64,000 nt of DNA from Limnephilus marmoratus. Taxonomy: Eukaryota; Arthropoda; Insecta; Trichoptera; Limnephilidae. The stretch spans positions 63,582,165 to 63,646,164 of the forward strand of contig OU862906.1 of NCBI GenBank assembly GCA_917880885.1, given 5' to 3'. Position 1 is the stretch's first letter. Each line of letters starts with the position of its first letter. The position numbers and the translations under genes were made by a program. Under the pieces are notes generated by a model. It searched no databases and had not been told where the DNA came from. It was given only the letters and a program-made list of their open reading frames with translations. This document shows positions 22,901 through 33,549 of the stretch, piece by piece.

Positions 22901-23120
22901 TAGTTCTTCCTTTCTTGAAGTAAGAATGTGCGGTATTATACCCAGCGTAACTTGAGGAACTTCCATGGTGTATAGGATCGTGTCAGAGTGACCTTATGTT
23001 GGAAAAAGTGAGAACTAGACTCGCAATTGGAAAGAAATTGGGCAGAGACTGACCACTGGGGACGTATTTTTTACAAAGTTTTTTTTTGCAAAAAACGCGT
23101 TTTTTATAAGTGTTTGGATT
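19908..23120 (-). other. LTR-element interior without recognisable genes
   Basis: Short frames on both strands (for example 21668-21973 and 22179-22520 minus, 22291-22557 plus) show no gag, protease, RT, RNase H or integrase motif. Around 21180-21500 a loose repeat of GATATTGTAAGGTTCRCRCC-type phrases occurs three or four times. This part may serve packaging or simply be filler. Confidence 0.6.
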
Positions 23121-23660
23121 ATTTGAAAATTTGAGCAGCGGTTTGCCTCAAAAAACGTGTTTTTGTGAAAAAATCCAGATGTTTTGGAAATTTGTTGAAA
23201 ATTTTCAAAGTCCATAAAATGAAAAAAAAAAATTGCGCAGCGGTTTGCCTCAAAAAACGTGATTTTGTGAAAAAATCCAGATGTTTTGGAAATTTGTTGA
23301 AAATTTTCAAAGTCCATAAAATGAAAAAAAATTGCGCAGCGGTTTGCCTCAAAAAACGTGATTTTGTGAAAAAATCCAGATGTTTTGGAAATTTGTTGAA
23401 AATTTTCAAAGTCCATAAAATGAAAAAAAATTGCGCAGTGGTTTGCCTCAAAAAACGTGATTTTGTGAAAAAATCCAGATGTTTTGGAAATTTGTTGAAA
23501 ATTTTCAAAGTCCGGATATGAAAATTTCACGGGCCAGGATTCGCCTTAAATGGAACACGTTTTTAGAATTTATTCCGATGTTTTTTGAAAAAGGTTTGGA
23601 AATTTGCAAAAGTCCGGAAAATAAAAAAAAAACGGAACGAGGTTCGCCTTAAACGAACAT
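23121..23660. repeat. Roughly 100-bp tandem repeat inside the LTR element
   Basis: Four good units start at about 23131, 23232, 23330 and 23429, each with GCGGTTTGCCTCAAAAAACG, CCAGATGTTTTGGAAATTTG and TTTTCAAAGTCCATAAAATG. Two degenerate units follow to about 23660. On the minus (sense) strand the array reads through as a frame from 23530 to 23015 with units such as FENFQQISKTSGFFHKITFF. Unit length varies by a few bases in an A-run near each unit end. Confidence 0.8.
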
Positions 23661-24677
23661 GTTTTTAGAATATTTCCATTAACTTTCCAAAAGGGGGTTC
23701 TTCAGAAAAAGAAAGAAATATTTTTTCTTTTATACAAGTTTTCGTGGAAGTATTTGTTTGAAAATTCAACAATGTCTTGGGGAATAGTTTTTTTATTTAC
23801 GTGGCTAAACTGTAGCCTGATTTGAGCATCACCAATTATTGGTATTTACACGCCAACTTCCTTTCGTCATAACAAGGATTATATGCAGAAGTGTGCATAT
23901 GGTTGTAATGTTAGCTTTCGAGGAATCGACGTCAACGCGAACTAGGCATTTTTCGAATTATGTCGTATGTTTCTTTATAATAGTAGGAAAAGAAAAAGAA
24001 GAAGAAACGTACGGCAGAAGTAAAAAAAATGCCCAATTGTCAAATGGCAGAAAGAATTTAATCAAAATCAAAATCAAAATCAAAAAAATATTTATTGTAA
24101 AATAAAAATTACAAAAGGTGTAGCTTATGGGTAGAACTCATTTCTTCCAGCTATCACTTCCAGCTATCAATCCACTTGTTTCCCTTAAGCTGCAAAATAT
24201 GTCGATATGAATACAGACCAGTACTTTGCGAAATATGTTAATTATAAAATAATAGGTTTATTAACTCTCGGGAAACGAAGCGGGTAATTGGTTTATCATA
24301 TACAGGATTTTAATTGTTGAATAACTTTGTTTTAAATATTTGTGTTCATTTCCACTATTAACTTGTATTTGAAACTAGCAAATTTAGTCGGTCGACACTT
24401 GTAAACACTATATTATTCACGGCGAGAACTTTCTTGGTTGAGCACTTTACGTAGGAATACCGGTGACAATGTTTTGTCGAGTGACGACTCGAAAATGAAG
24501 GGATCGTGCCCGTGATAATTTAAATTGCGATTCGAAGTTACGTTCGCGCCGGGGTTCCTGTTGAAAATGCTAGACAAATTGGGAATAACAAGACAAAACA
24601 TTATACATTATAAAGTTTTAACAATTGCTGATTGAAGAACGAGACTGTGGGACCGTGAAGAGGGAGGAAAAAATTTG

Positions 24678-24695
24678 CCCCAAAGTTGGAAGCCA
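24678..24695 (-). other. Candidate primer-binding site
   Basis: The minus strand reads TGGCTTCCAACTTTGGGG one base inside the 5' LTR. TGG at this place is expected, being complementary to a tRNA 3' CCA end. I cannot name the matching tRNA from memory. Confidence 0.5.
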
Positions 24696-24696
24696 G

Positions 24697-25404
24697 TGTT
24701 AGCATTGCCGCTTATACGGCCATTTGCTAAACCAAAACCTGGAAAGGACACGCAATACATAGGCCAACAGAACTAGCTCAGAGCCGGCAGCAAGCAAGGT
24801 TCCTCTTAAAACCAAGGCGAGTGTTGTGGTTCGCTTGTGAATTCCTCCTCCTTCTTTCCTCACAATCTCCAGGTCTCTTTCCTCAATCAGAACACAGTTT
24901 TGCACGTAAAGGGTTTATTCATTTAGAAGGAGACAGGGTTTTACAATTGCCAGCCTCGGCAAACTACACATGGGTACTTGCTAGGTATAGAATTCTAACG
25001 TGGCGGGGAACTTCTCTCTACTCTCCACACGTATTAGTGAATTTAAACGCGGGATGTAACACACCAGAGGGGACAAAGATTCATTTTACTCACAAAGCAG
25101 GATATGAGGTAGTCGTCAGACAGGCTACTGTGGGCTGGAGCCTTCTCGTGCACAAAACACATTATAGAAACAATCACGAGTTTTTAGGTTCTCGAACAGC
25201 GCGCTAGCGCAATCACTGTTGTCAAGCCCGCGACCAGCCGGGGATTGAATGCCGGGTGCCGTTCGGCACTGGGGCCACGGACCTCCGCGTGCGGAGAGGG
25301 GGGCGGAGAGGGGGCGGTACGGCGAGCTGTGAACTGGGGGCCAATTCACTAGCTCCTCGCAACAGGAATAAGGGGGTCTATTCTTTATCTTTTGTAACGT
25401 AACA
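24697..25404 (-). repeat. 5' LTR of the minus-strand retroelement
   Basis: Same 708-bp sequence as 18181-18888. This LTR would carry the active promoter for the minus-strand transcript; I could not pick a convincing TATA box. The GC-rich part near 25230-25330 holds G-runs on the plus strand. Confidence 0.88.
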
Positions 25405-25479
25405 AGGTACTTGTGTTAGGTACCAAATTTGATTGATTGTTCGTATAATATTAAAATATATTTATTTGTAATAGATGAA

Positions 25480-25788
25480 AAATGAAAATTCGAATAAAAA
25501 AATTGTAATGGCACGCGAGCCGTTTGGAAACTGAATGTACTGGGACTGAATATATGGAACGCGGGAGGGGGGTTGGCAGGATGGGGGAAGTGCGGACGAG
25601 AGTGCGGTGAGGGAAGGCGGGGAAGGTGGTGGGGGAATGCGTGAGGGGAAGGGGACATGGGGGGGACATGTGAGGGGACATGGGAGAAGTGGCTGCGGAA
25701 GGGGAAAGGGACGAATGGGAAAGGACACGCAGGGAGAAACAATTTCTTTATTAAGTGGCATTGCAACGCATGCTGGTCAATTGCTCGT
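25480..25788 (+). mobile_element. Helitron-like family G copy
   Basis: Shares GAACGCGGGAGGGGGG, AGGCGGGGAAGGTG, GGGAGAAACAATTTCTTTAT and a terminal GCAACGCATGCTGGTC with the copies at 63530-63982 and 56313-56790. The best end, at 63982, is CTAG before T, as in Helitron 3' ends; here that end is mutated to CTCGT. No Rep/helicase coding, so non-autonomous. Helitron assignment is an inference from the terminus only. Confidence 0.5.
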
Positions 25789-26437
25789 AATAAATAAAAC
25801 AAATACATAGTTGACAACACCGATTTTTTCTAACATTGTGGTAATTAACATGACAGGCGTATTTTTCGATTTTTTTCTATTATACCTCACATGACGCCCC
25901 TGCCTGCCCGTTATGAACTATATCCTCTCCCGGTTGGGCAGCATTCTGAGGCTGATAAAGGTAGGGAAATGTATTTATTGTGTGGGAGTTGAAGAGGCTC
26001 GGATTACACGCAGGAGAAAAAAACAGATGCCTTTGGGACATAACTTTATTTTGTTTACTACCATGTAAAAAGAGACGGGTCACATTGTTACATATGTACA
26101 AAACTAGAAAATTGTGTTTTCAAAACCTTATTTCAAAGTGATTTACGAAGTTTCATGTATTACATTTATATTATTCTTCCTCGTGCATTGTGTTCTGGTA
26201 GAAGTTGTAAATTTCATCAGCTACCACTGGGACATTTCCTGAAAACGCATGAATTTGTGCCTGTACCAATCTAAGCTAGCGAACAGAATATTCGAGCACT
26301 AAATTTTAATAAACGTTCTGTTGCTGATGCAAAACAGGTTATTGCAGCTCATACTTAGAACAAGAATTTAATTGACAGAACTAAGGTAAGAATAAATGCT
26401 TTTCTTAATTTCTATGAACTGAACAAGTCAAAAGCAG
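25789..26437. other. AT-rich DNA, nothing recognised
   Basis: No supportable feature. Confidence 0.5.
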
Positions 26438-26861
26438 TTTTTTTTTTTTACATGAATACCGCACAAGAGTACCAACTGCTTCCGTCTGGAGCCAATGGGA
26501 CTATGGCATCCCCAATTGGGGTATGTTGTGAGGCTGAAGGTAGTGGGGAGGGGAAGGAGATAGGGAAGAGGGGTGTGGCCACACCTGGCCACCTGGCTAT
26601 TCAGATCTGGTCACCAAACACGGCTAAAGCCATTTCAAGCAACGTTTCAATTCTGAATGGTGGTCTTTCACCAGGGCGATGCTGTGAGAGTATCTTCCAC
26701 TCTGGAACGTGCCGCAAATATATGTACTGTATATTATTTTAAATGAATAAATTGTGAATAACACAAATTAACCAAACAAAATTTATTTGCCATGCCGGGA
26801 TTCGATTCCGCGACCTTCGGAGTGCGAGTCAAGAGCCTTACCGCTGCACTACGCCGGCCGT
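26438..26861 (-). mobile_element. SINE family A, near full-length copy
   Basis: On the minus strand the tRNA-like head starts at about 26861 (ACGGCCGGCGTAGTGCAGCG), with a B-box GGAATCGAATCC-type block. The body matches the copy at 527-931 and the element ends in a 10-12 base A-run at about 26438. The plus-strand frame at 26452-26742 is a shadow. No convincing target duplication. Confidence 0.85.
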
Positions 26862-27221
26862 CAATGAGAGAAGCAACGGTCTCTTTTGTTCTTGTTCGTT
26901 GTTTGTTGTTCTTGATTTTATGTTCGTAAATTGGAGGGTAGTTTATCTAAGGAAATAAAATCATTAAGTTGATTTTCAAAATGGTTTTACTTTTTTCTAT
27001 TTTTTTTTTTTGCTGTGGTGAGTAGAGCTTGATAGAGGCGCTATTCCAATAAAAGTATTAATGGCCAAAAGTACATGTTTTTTTTATTTCCATACAGAGC
27101 AAGTCCCGGTACCTACTTAAGAATTGATAATATAATACTTATAAACTAATTTTCGTATGTACTTAAATTGCCATCAAAATCACGGGTCTGTATATCTAAT
27201 CAGAGCAGCATCGAGACGATA
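26862..27221. other. AT-rich spacer, nothing recognised
   Basis: No supportable feature. Confidence 0.5.
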
Positions 27222-27940
27222 TTAAGAGCGTTTAACCAGCCAGCGGCCGAAAATCCACATTTCGTCGAAGTTGTTCTTACGATAGTGCAGGGCGGTTACA
27301 ATGAGAAAGATTAATTATTCTCCGTACCAGGTTTTTAAAATTATTACTCAATATCGATTTTATTTCATTTCAAATTTGCTTTAATCTATACCTACATCAC
27401 AAATGCTGAAAGGCGTGATGATAAAACTATTAAAAGAATGTACTTTTTGTAATTATTTTTTTAATGTAAGTATTTATCATTTTTCAATAATGTCTAAGTT
27501 AAATAAGAATGTTTAAAAAATATAAAACTATATTAGTTTGTAAGTGCTCAAATAAATACACAAACGGAACAATTTTCGTCAAGAAACACATGTACATGTA
27601 CATATATATTTTTTAATGATTTTATTAAAAATAAAATTAAAATTCTAAAACGTGCGATACCCAGATAACGTGTTGATTTATTTTACTGTATGATTATTTG
27701 ATTTGAAATGGGTGTGGTATAATACAAAATCTTTTTTGAAAATTTAACAAATCTGCCAACGACCTATGGTTTAACCTTATTATACTAAAAATAAACATTT
27801 TTTTCTCAAAATTTAAAGTATGAAAGAACAGAACAATCTTTCGAAATCCATTTATAATTTTTGGTGCAAAAGAGTCAATACATCTTATATCTGATTTTAA
27901 AATGACATATTTCTGGTTTTCTCTGGTAATACCCTCTTAA
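27222..27940. mobile_element. TTAA-flanked MITE, copy 1
   Basis: Begins TTAAGAGCGTTTAACC and ends GGTAATACCCTCTTAA: inverted ends of about 12 bp between TTAA duplications, the target choice of piggyBac-type transposases. The 719-bp length and internal order match an inverse copy at 54746-55466 (for example GCGTGATGATAAAACTATTA and CAACGACCTATGGTT). No ORF, so non-autonomous. Confidence 0.8.
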
Positions 27941-28189
27941 GCGTAGTAAGCACTTAAGTTCCCGGAAGAATACAGAGTAATCTGCAGGGTGTTGTGAATA
28001 AGTAAGTTAGTAGAAATGGAAACAGTTAAGCTTGGGGATCCACTTGCATGTAGGTTAATTAGTTTTCGACTTTGAAGTTACGAGACCCTATTTTAATCAT
28101 ATCCTTCACTGGAAATAAAGTTTCCTCACATGTGACCAAGGATATTTTGCATTTTAGCACCGTAATAATAATATGTCCTGGTGTGACAA

Positions 28190-28570
28190 GCACGAAATAA
28201 AAATAAAAAGTGAGTGTGAAATTCACACGCGGTAGAATTGAAACTAGAAATTGCTAGATGTCGATTACTTTTCTTTTGCCTATTTCTTTTAAAGTGGTTT
28301 GAAGATTGGATAATGATTTCACAAAAATATTTTTTTTTTTGTATTTCGTAGGATTCGAACCTCCGTTCGCTTGATATCTGTCTCTCTGGCCGCTGAGACT
28401 TGTCAAGCGTCTTTCCCACTGCGCTACGGGAGGCACGCGCCGAGGTGCGATTTTACCGCATTATATTAGAACCGAGTATTTGTGTAGAATTGAGTTGTGA
28501 CGCTCTTCCGTTTCATTCGAATTTTAAATCACTAACGGCGCTAAAGAAGTTTCAATTCAATAATCGAAAA
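28190..28570. mobile_element. SINE-like family II, most complete copy
   Basis: Starts near GTGTGAAATTCACACGCGG. On the minus strand it contains a tRNA-like segment at 28350-28434: CCCGTAGCGCAGTGGGAAAG as A-box region and GGAGGTTCGAATCC as B-box region, with an arm between them long enough for a Ser/Leu-type tRNA. It closes with the family's shared AAATCACTAACGGCGCTAAA block at 28523. Confidence 0.6.
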
Positions 28571-29660
28571 CATACGTCATTCGGTATACCCACAAGTTTA
28601 AAAAATATACCTACACAAATGGAAAAAAACGGTTTTTGTGTATTGTGTCAGAAATATTTTTAAACGTAGGTATTCTTACGTTTGACTAATATACGATGAT
28701 GACACTAAACTTGTTCACGAGGCGGAATCTTTTCAAGAAATTTTAATGTTAAAATGCTTCCTGATGGCTTAACATAACTCTTCTAAACCTACAACAGCGT
28801 TTATTTGACATTTATCCCGTCGGGCATATAGGTTTTTTATTCAACTGATTGCTATAAGCAGCTAAGAAACCAGTCGCCGAAACAATAGTACATACACGCT
28901 TCATGGCATGTCTCAACTACGCACATGAAGTAAAAAATCCTTTGAATTTAACCTTTTCTTTATGGTATCCCGATGTTTTAAGAATTTTCTTTTTAAATCT
29001 CTCTCGCGTCTAATCACATAAATGGATCTCACAGTCCCCCAACTCTGCGAAACCTGTGAATATAATTGAAGTAGGTACAAACCAATCTTACTTGATCGAT
29101 AACGGTACATTATATAAAATAATCGGCCACAGCATTTCCAAAATCTTCATCCTTTTAGAATTCTACAAAAGAAAATGAATAAAACGAACGAATTGAGCAG
29201 AAAATCATTGAATTGAAAATCGATACACTTTCATAATAATCGGATCCTTTCAGAATTAATAATACGTTCATAGTGCCTGCCTACGTTGGCCGCATTATGG
29301 GGCAACGTAAGCCTTCGTATAAATAGCCCCAGTCTACAAGGCCTGGAAATGGGAGTCATTAACTTTAATCAGCTCCAACGTCTACCTTTAAGGCCAAATT
29401 CTTTAAGGCAGTCGAGCTTTATTATTCTTCATTTAAAAGGTTGTCACATTTATTGACAGTCGATGATTATTAAGTAGGTAACTAAATACGTTCAAATCAA
29501 ATCACGATTTGATCACTTCCAATTCATTTAAGTAAGCTGTCTTTCTTTTCAATAATTTGACTTATTTGTACAGAAAATTTATGTATTATTTTTGTTCTGA
29601 ATTTGACCACCATTTAACAGCGCGCAGCTTCTTTGATTTCCAAAGATATTGAAATATGAA
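28571..29660. other. Unassigned AT-rich DNA
   Basis: No gene or repeat boundary that I can support. Confidence 0.5.
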
Positions 29661-29921
29661 TACCGGAACTTAAAAGGGCGTATGTGCCATTTATAAAAAA
29701 TGAGGTAAATGGAAATTTAAAGTACGCTTAAACATTTAAAAAAACCCCTATTTTATTTTTATGCCAAATCAACAAACTGGGAGGGATGGAGACATACGTC
29801 TGTTGGCAAAAAAATAAAATGGGGTTTTCCTTGAATGTTTTGAGTGTACTTTAAATTGCTTAAATTCCCGTCTACCTCCTTTTTTTGTAAGTGGCACTTA
29901 CGCCCTTTTAAATTTCCGGTA
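29661..29921. mobile_element. Palindromic MITE, 261 bp
   Basis: Left TACCGGAACTTAAAAGGGCG TATGTGCCA pairs with right TGGCACTTACGCCCTTTTAAATTTCCGGTA. The arms continue inward through TAAAGTACGCTTAAA / AGTGTACTTTA and AACCCCTATTTTATTTTT / AAAAATAAAATGGGGTT, over about 110 bp each. No ORF. Confidence 0.75.
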
Positions 29922-30644
29922 TTTATATAAGAAATATGCTATTGTTTACCAATTGCAAACTAAATGAACGAATTCTTTCCGTATTCAAACTATATTGTTA
30001 ACCAATACTACTGCACACCTTCAAAAAATCAACTATATGTACGAATTCTTTCTATGAAATAATACAAATTCCTTGAAAACTTATTTAAAATTTACTCGAT
30101 TCAAAACTAAAGATATTCTGTAACTTTAAACGTAAAGTAAAATAAAGAACCTAAGCAGACAAGCATAGCAACTCAGATAAATAGTTTACATAAAAGCATA
30201 ATAAGCTCCGAAAATATATTCGAAGAAATGCTTAAAAATACTCGAACCATATTAAAATGTTACTAAGCTTTACATGAAAGAAAATACTTTACCCGTCTGG
30301 TTAACGAGTTCCTTCATTTATTTCTCGGTCCTTATTAATAAACGTATTTTACATTTTACACAACTGATTAAAAAACATTAATGTGTCGAAAATGGTTGTT
30401 AATCACAAGTTAAAAATACAAAACACGTTTAGTAGTAAGGCCCTGTGTATAATTCGTAGAAACCCCGTTTAGTATGATAATATAATTAAAGTAAATCAAA
30501 TTTAATAATGTTCGTTGTAGTTCCAAATCCAAATCCAAACTATATAAATTCTAAAAATAATTCAAGGTTTGGCAATTAAATTCATTATCACATTCGGGAA
30601 ACAATGAATGGAAATTTTTATTTCAGAAAAAAGAAAAAATATGT
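29922..30644. other. AT-rich DNA, nothing recognised
   Basis: No supportable feature. Confidence 0.5.
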
Positions 30645-30800
30645 TTTTACTTATATGTCTAAAAACATTCTTTTTTTGGATTTCGTAGGATTCGATCCCT
30701 GTTCGGCTGAATGTCCTGGGCGCTTTATACCACTACACTAAAAGGACTTGCGTGGGCCTGTGGACTTATCGTATTATATTGGAACCAAATACCCATGAAA
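30645..30800. mobile_element. SINE-like family II, partial copy
   Basis: TTCGTAGGATTCGATCCC (minus-strand B box) and TTATACCACTACACTAAAAG match the copy at 1556-1645, then TTATCGTATTATATTGGAACC matches the copy near 28455. It stops where LINE coding starts. Confidence 0.55.
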
Positions 30801-31310
30801 TTTTGACCAAAATTTTTTATTCAAAATCATTAACAACGTTGTTGACAACAACTATCTTCTAGAACACATTAATTTCCACTGTCCAATAAGAATCACAAGA
30901 TCAAACCAACTATTCCACATCCCACACTCAAAAACAAATTACACACAACATTCATTTCTCCGAAGGACGTGCACAAAATACAATGATATCTTTTATGATG
31001 CTGATATTTTCCATTTGTCTTCAGGCCAATTTATTAAATCCATAATAGAAAAAATTAAAACAAATTGTTAATTACGAACTCTCCACCCCTGCTGCATGTT
31101 ATTTTTCATTCTCTTTATGTTGGTTTTCCTTCTTTTTATTATAATAATAATATTTGGATGATTTATATATATCCCATATGCTTAAATTTGTGTGTGTTTT
31201 TGTTTTCATTTCTGTTGTATATATATATATTGTTTTTTTCTTCTTTTTTTCAACCACATTATGTTTTCTTTAATGTTTTAATCTATAAAAATAAAAATAA
31301 ATAATAAATT
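30801..31310 (+). pseudogene. LINE fragment: RT C-terminus and 3' UTR
   Basis: A frame without its own ATG runs from about 30807 to a TAA at 31069-31071. It reads HINFHCPIRITRSNQLFHIP, then SKTNYTQHSFLRRTCTKYND. This is the C-terminal pattern of Jockey-type LINE proteins (R...LF.IP...TNY...S...R), also seen at 49846-50245. An AT-rich UTR follows, ending in AAAATAAAAATAAATAATAAA near 31306. The 5' part is missing. Confidence 0.65.
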
Positions 31311-31725
31311 TGGACAACTTATTGCGCTGTTTTTGCGAAAAATCGCCTCAAGAGCGCTGTACAAATTAGCATGGATTTTACATTAGAATTTACTTAACTT
31401 AGGAGGCTAGATAACAACTCATCTTGCAGCTATCAAGCGCACGGATTATTGGAATTCTAGCCCCCCGATAAATTAAATAAAATATCTTTTTGTATGTACG
31501 TATTTCAATTTACTTAACTATGTAGGGGGCTAGATAACCACTCGTCTTGCAGCTATCAAGCGCGTGGATTGTTGGAATTCTAGCCCCCCAATAAGTTAAA
31601 TAAAATATCTTTTTATATGTACGTATTTTAATTTACTTAACTATGTAGGAGACTAGATAACAACTCATCTTGCAGCTATCACGCGCATGGATTATTGGAA
31701 TTCTTGCCCCCCAATAATAATAATC
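31311..31725. repeat. Tandem repeat, about 124-bp unit, three copies
   Basis: AGGAGGCTAGATAACAACTC recurs at about 31402, 31524 and 31648, each followed by TTGCAGCTATCAAGCGC, ATTATTGGAATTCTAGCCCC and an AATAAAATATCTTTTT spacer. Units are close to identical, so the amplification is recent. A leader at 31311-31380 resembles 7885-7945. Confidence 0.8.
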
Positions 31726-31945
31726 TATGTTTTTATATATATTATAAGTTTTAGCGGAAACTTCGCTGGTTAATGCAATCATGTAATATGTTACTTTCTT
31801 ATTAAAATATGTATAACTGTTTGTTTCCTTAATAAACTAAAATAAAAAAAAAATAATAAAAAAATATATATTTTATTAATTATTATTTTTAATTGATATA
31901 TTAACATTTAAGACAAGATTTGCATGCATAGCACAAAGGGTAACA

Positions 31946-32085
31946 ATTATTATAAGCAATAATTATCAGCCTGAAACACTCATCTACATTGAAAAAATCT
32001 TCCGAAAAAAGATACATGCCGCCAACGAGAAGATTTTTTCAATGTAGATGAGTGTTTCAGGCTGATATTTATTGCTTATAATAAT
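31946..32085. other. Long near-perfect hairpin, 57-bp arms
   Basis: ATTATTATAAGCAATAATTA...GAAAAAATCTTC (31946-32002) is inverted at 32029-32085 with one mismatch in 57, around a 26-base loop. The arms hold AGCCTGAAACACTCATCTAC. The hairpin abuts a family II repeat at 32088. It may be a template-switch product, a tiny foldback element, or a hairpin RNA gene. Confidence 0.8.
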
Positions 32086-32087
32086 AT

Positions 32088-32230
32088 ATTTTATTGTTAT
32101 CTCATTCTCTCGCAGGAATCCTGTGGATTATAGATGTATGTTTTGGTCTCTTTTTAGTGTCGTTCGTTTCCGTTTCAACGAGTTTCAAATCACAACGTTG
32201 CTAAGGAAGTTTTCACTCCAAAACAAAAAT
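32088..32230. mobile_element. SINE-like family II, right-hand block
   Basis: TTATTGTTATCTCATTCTCTCGCAGG, ATAGATGTATGTTTTGGTCT and GAGTTTCAAATCACAACG match the copies at 1690-1815 and 56118-56240. The tRNA-like part is absent; the hairpin sits in its place. Confidence 0.65.
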
Positions 32231-32474
32231 ATTTACATAAATTCAATAACGTTATTAAACTGGATCTACTTTATTTTTTTTAAATCTCTGGTTCCCTTTG
32301 TCGATGATTTTATTTTTCTGTTTTTGTTCTTTTACCACAGTAGCTGTCAAAGTACATCAATTTCGATTGCAGAATACATGTCCACATTTATGCAGTAATG
32401 CAGTCTGGAATAGACATAATCCCACAATTATACGCGAAATAATTGTCGTTAAGGTTGTAAATCTTGTTTAACAC

Positions 32475-32731
32475 CAGTGGCGGCTCGTGACTTTTGGGTG
32501 TGCTAGGGTGCTAATATTAAAAAAATGGCATCATGAGTGTTGTCGTGTTTTGTATGAAGATTTTTCAGGAAATCGGTGCGGCACACCGCCAAACTGAAAC
32601 TTTCTGAAATTTTTCATACAAAAAACTGATTTTCAAAAAAAAAATTTTTTTTTTCCGGCTACAACATCAATGAAGCCATTTTTTTTAAATATCAGCACTC
32701 TAGCACATCCAAAAGTCACGAGCCGCCACTG
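32475..32731. mobile_element. hAT-type MITE with 8-bp duplication
   Basis: Ends CAGTGGCGGCTCGTGACTTT and its inverse at the right, with inverted arms of about 60 bp. Flanks are TTTAACAC at left (32467-32474) and GTTAACAC at right (32732-32739), 7 of 8 matching. CAGTGGCGG ends plus 8-bp duplications are typical of hAT elements. No ORF. Confidence 0.8.
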
Positions 32732-32739
32732 GTTAACAC

Positions 32740-33074
32740 TCAGGTAAACGTGTGAGGCAAAATTACAGGAGGCAAAAGGGCCGCGTGGAAATAAAAAAAC
32801 CCAGGAACCGTGAGAGTAGCCCGAGGTATCAGGTGTGTTTCGACTTCGTTATCCGCTTACGAATAACATGTCACAGGTTTTGTTGGTCGGATGCTCGCGA
32901 ACACATAACTCGTTGGTTTAATTTACGTAGACTGTTCTATCGCACGCTAGTGTAGCGTTTCCCAATTTTTTTCGGCTACTGAACCCTAAATGATCAACCT
33001 TTTTTTGGCGGAACCCCATTATACACATTGCAGTTATTATATTATATAGTTAAGGTATGTAATTATTCTGTAGT
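32740..33074. other. Unassigned DNA
   Basis: A 67-codon frame at 32752-32955 has no signature. Nothing else seen. Confidence 0.45.
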
Positions 33075-33245
33075 TGTTCTTCTTTTTCTTCGTGTAACCT
33101 ATCAGGTCCCCCGATGTTGGCGATCAATCTGTTAAATGAATCTCTATCTTGCGCTGCCCGGAATAGCTCCTCCACACTTCTAATACCGGTCCACTCTTGT
33201 ATATTTAGCAGCCAAGACATTTGTCTACTACCAGGTCTAGCGTAG
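33075..33245 (-). pseudogene. LINE fragment: C-terminal tail of a non-LTR RT protein
   Basis: Minus-strand reading gives SRQMSWLLNIQEWTG, then SVEELFRAAQDRDSFNRLIA and NIGG. The pattern SWL.N.+.W.G....ELFRAA.....+..+IAN is the familiar extreme C-terminus of one group of insect LINE proteins. Catalytic parts are absent. Confidence 0.7.
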
Positions 33246-33549
33246 CTTTATTACAAAACCCAAGGTTTCTTTCTGGATTTCATTTTATTTTAAATGGGTA
33301 CCTAAATGTCTAAACTTTTTAGAATTTATAAAAAAACAAACATTTTAGATGCTTACAAAGTATGGCACCATCGCAAATAATCACTAGCTCGAAGCGCGAA
33401 CGAGTAATTTTATGTCTATCGAGTTTGGATCTCTCCGCGGGTGAGTGTGTGCACGTCATCGTGATAATTCAACTATAACTACTGTGTTTTTCTGAATCTT
33501 TATGATGGAATCTAGGAATTTGGTGATTACCATTACTATTTAATTTGTG
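33246..33549. other. Unassigned DNA
   Basis: No supportable feature. Confidence 0.45.

Larger units (their letters stand above)
18181..25404 (-). mobile_element. Complete LTR retroelement without gag/pol (LARD-like)
   Basis: Two direct 708-bp LTRs bound 5,808 bp. The 4-bp sequence AGGT lies immediately outside both ends (18177-18180 and 25405-25408), a target duplication of the length usual for Ty3/Gypsy integrases. LTRs begin TGTTA and end TAACA. Orientation is minus: a purine tract (GAGGGGGGAAG, minus strand) abuts the LTR at 18889, and a TGG-starting primer-binding candidate lies one base inside the other LTR. I counted two differences between the LTRs, so the insertion is young. The interior has no reverse transcriptase, integrase, protease or zinc-knuckle motif in any frame. 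It carries two tandem-repeat blocks that stay open in frame. It would need enzymes from a related autonomous element. Confidence 0.85.

Noticed and set aside
28350..28434. Possible Ser/Leu tRNA gene (minus strand)
   Set aside because: It is embedded in dispersed family II repeats whose other copies are degenerate; best read as a SINE head.
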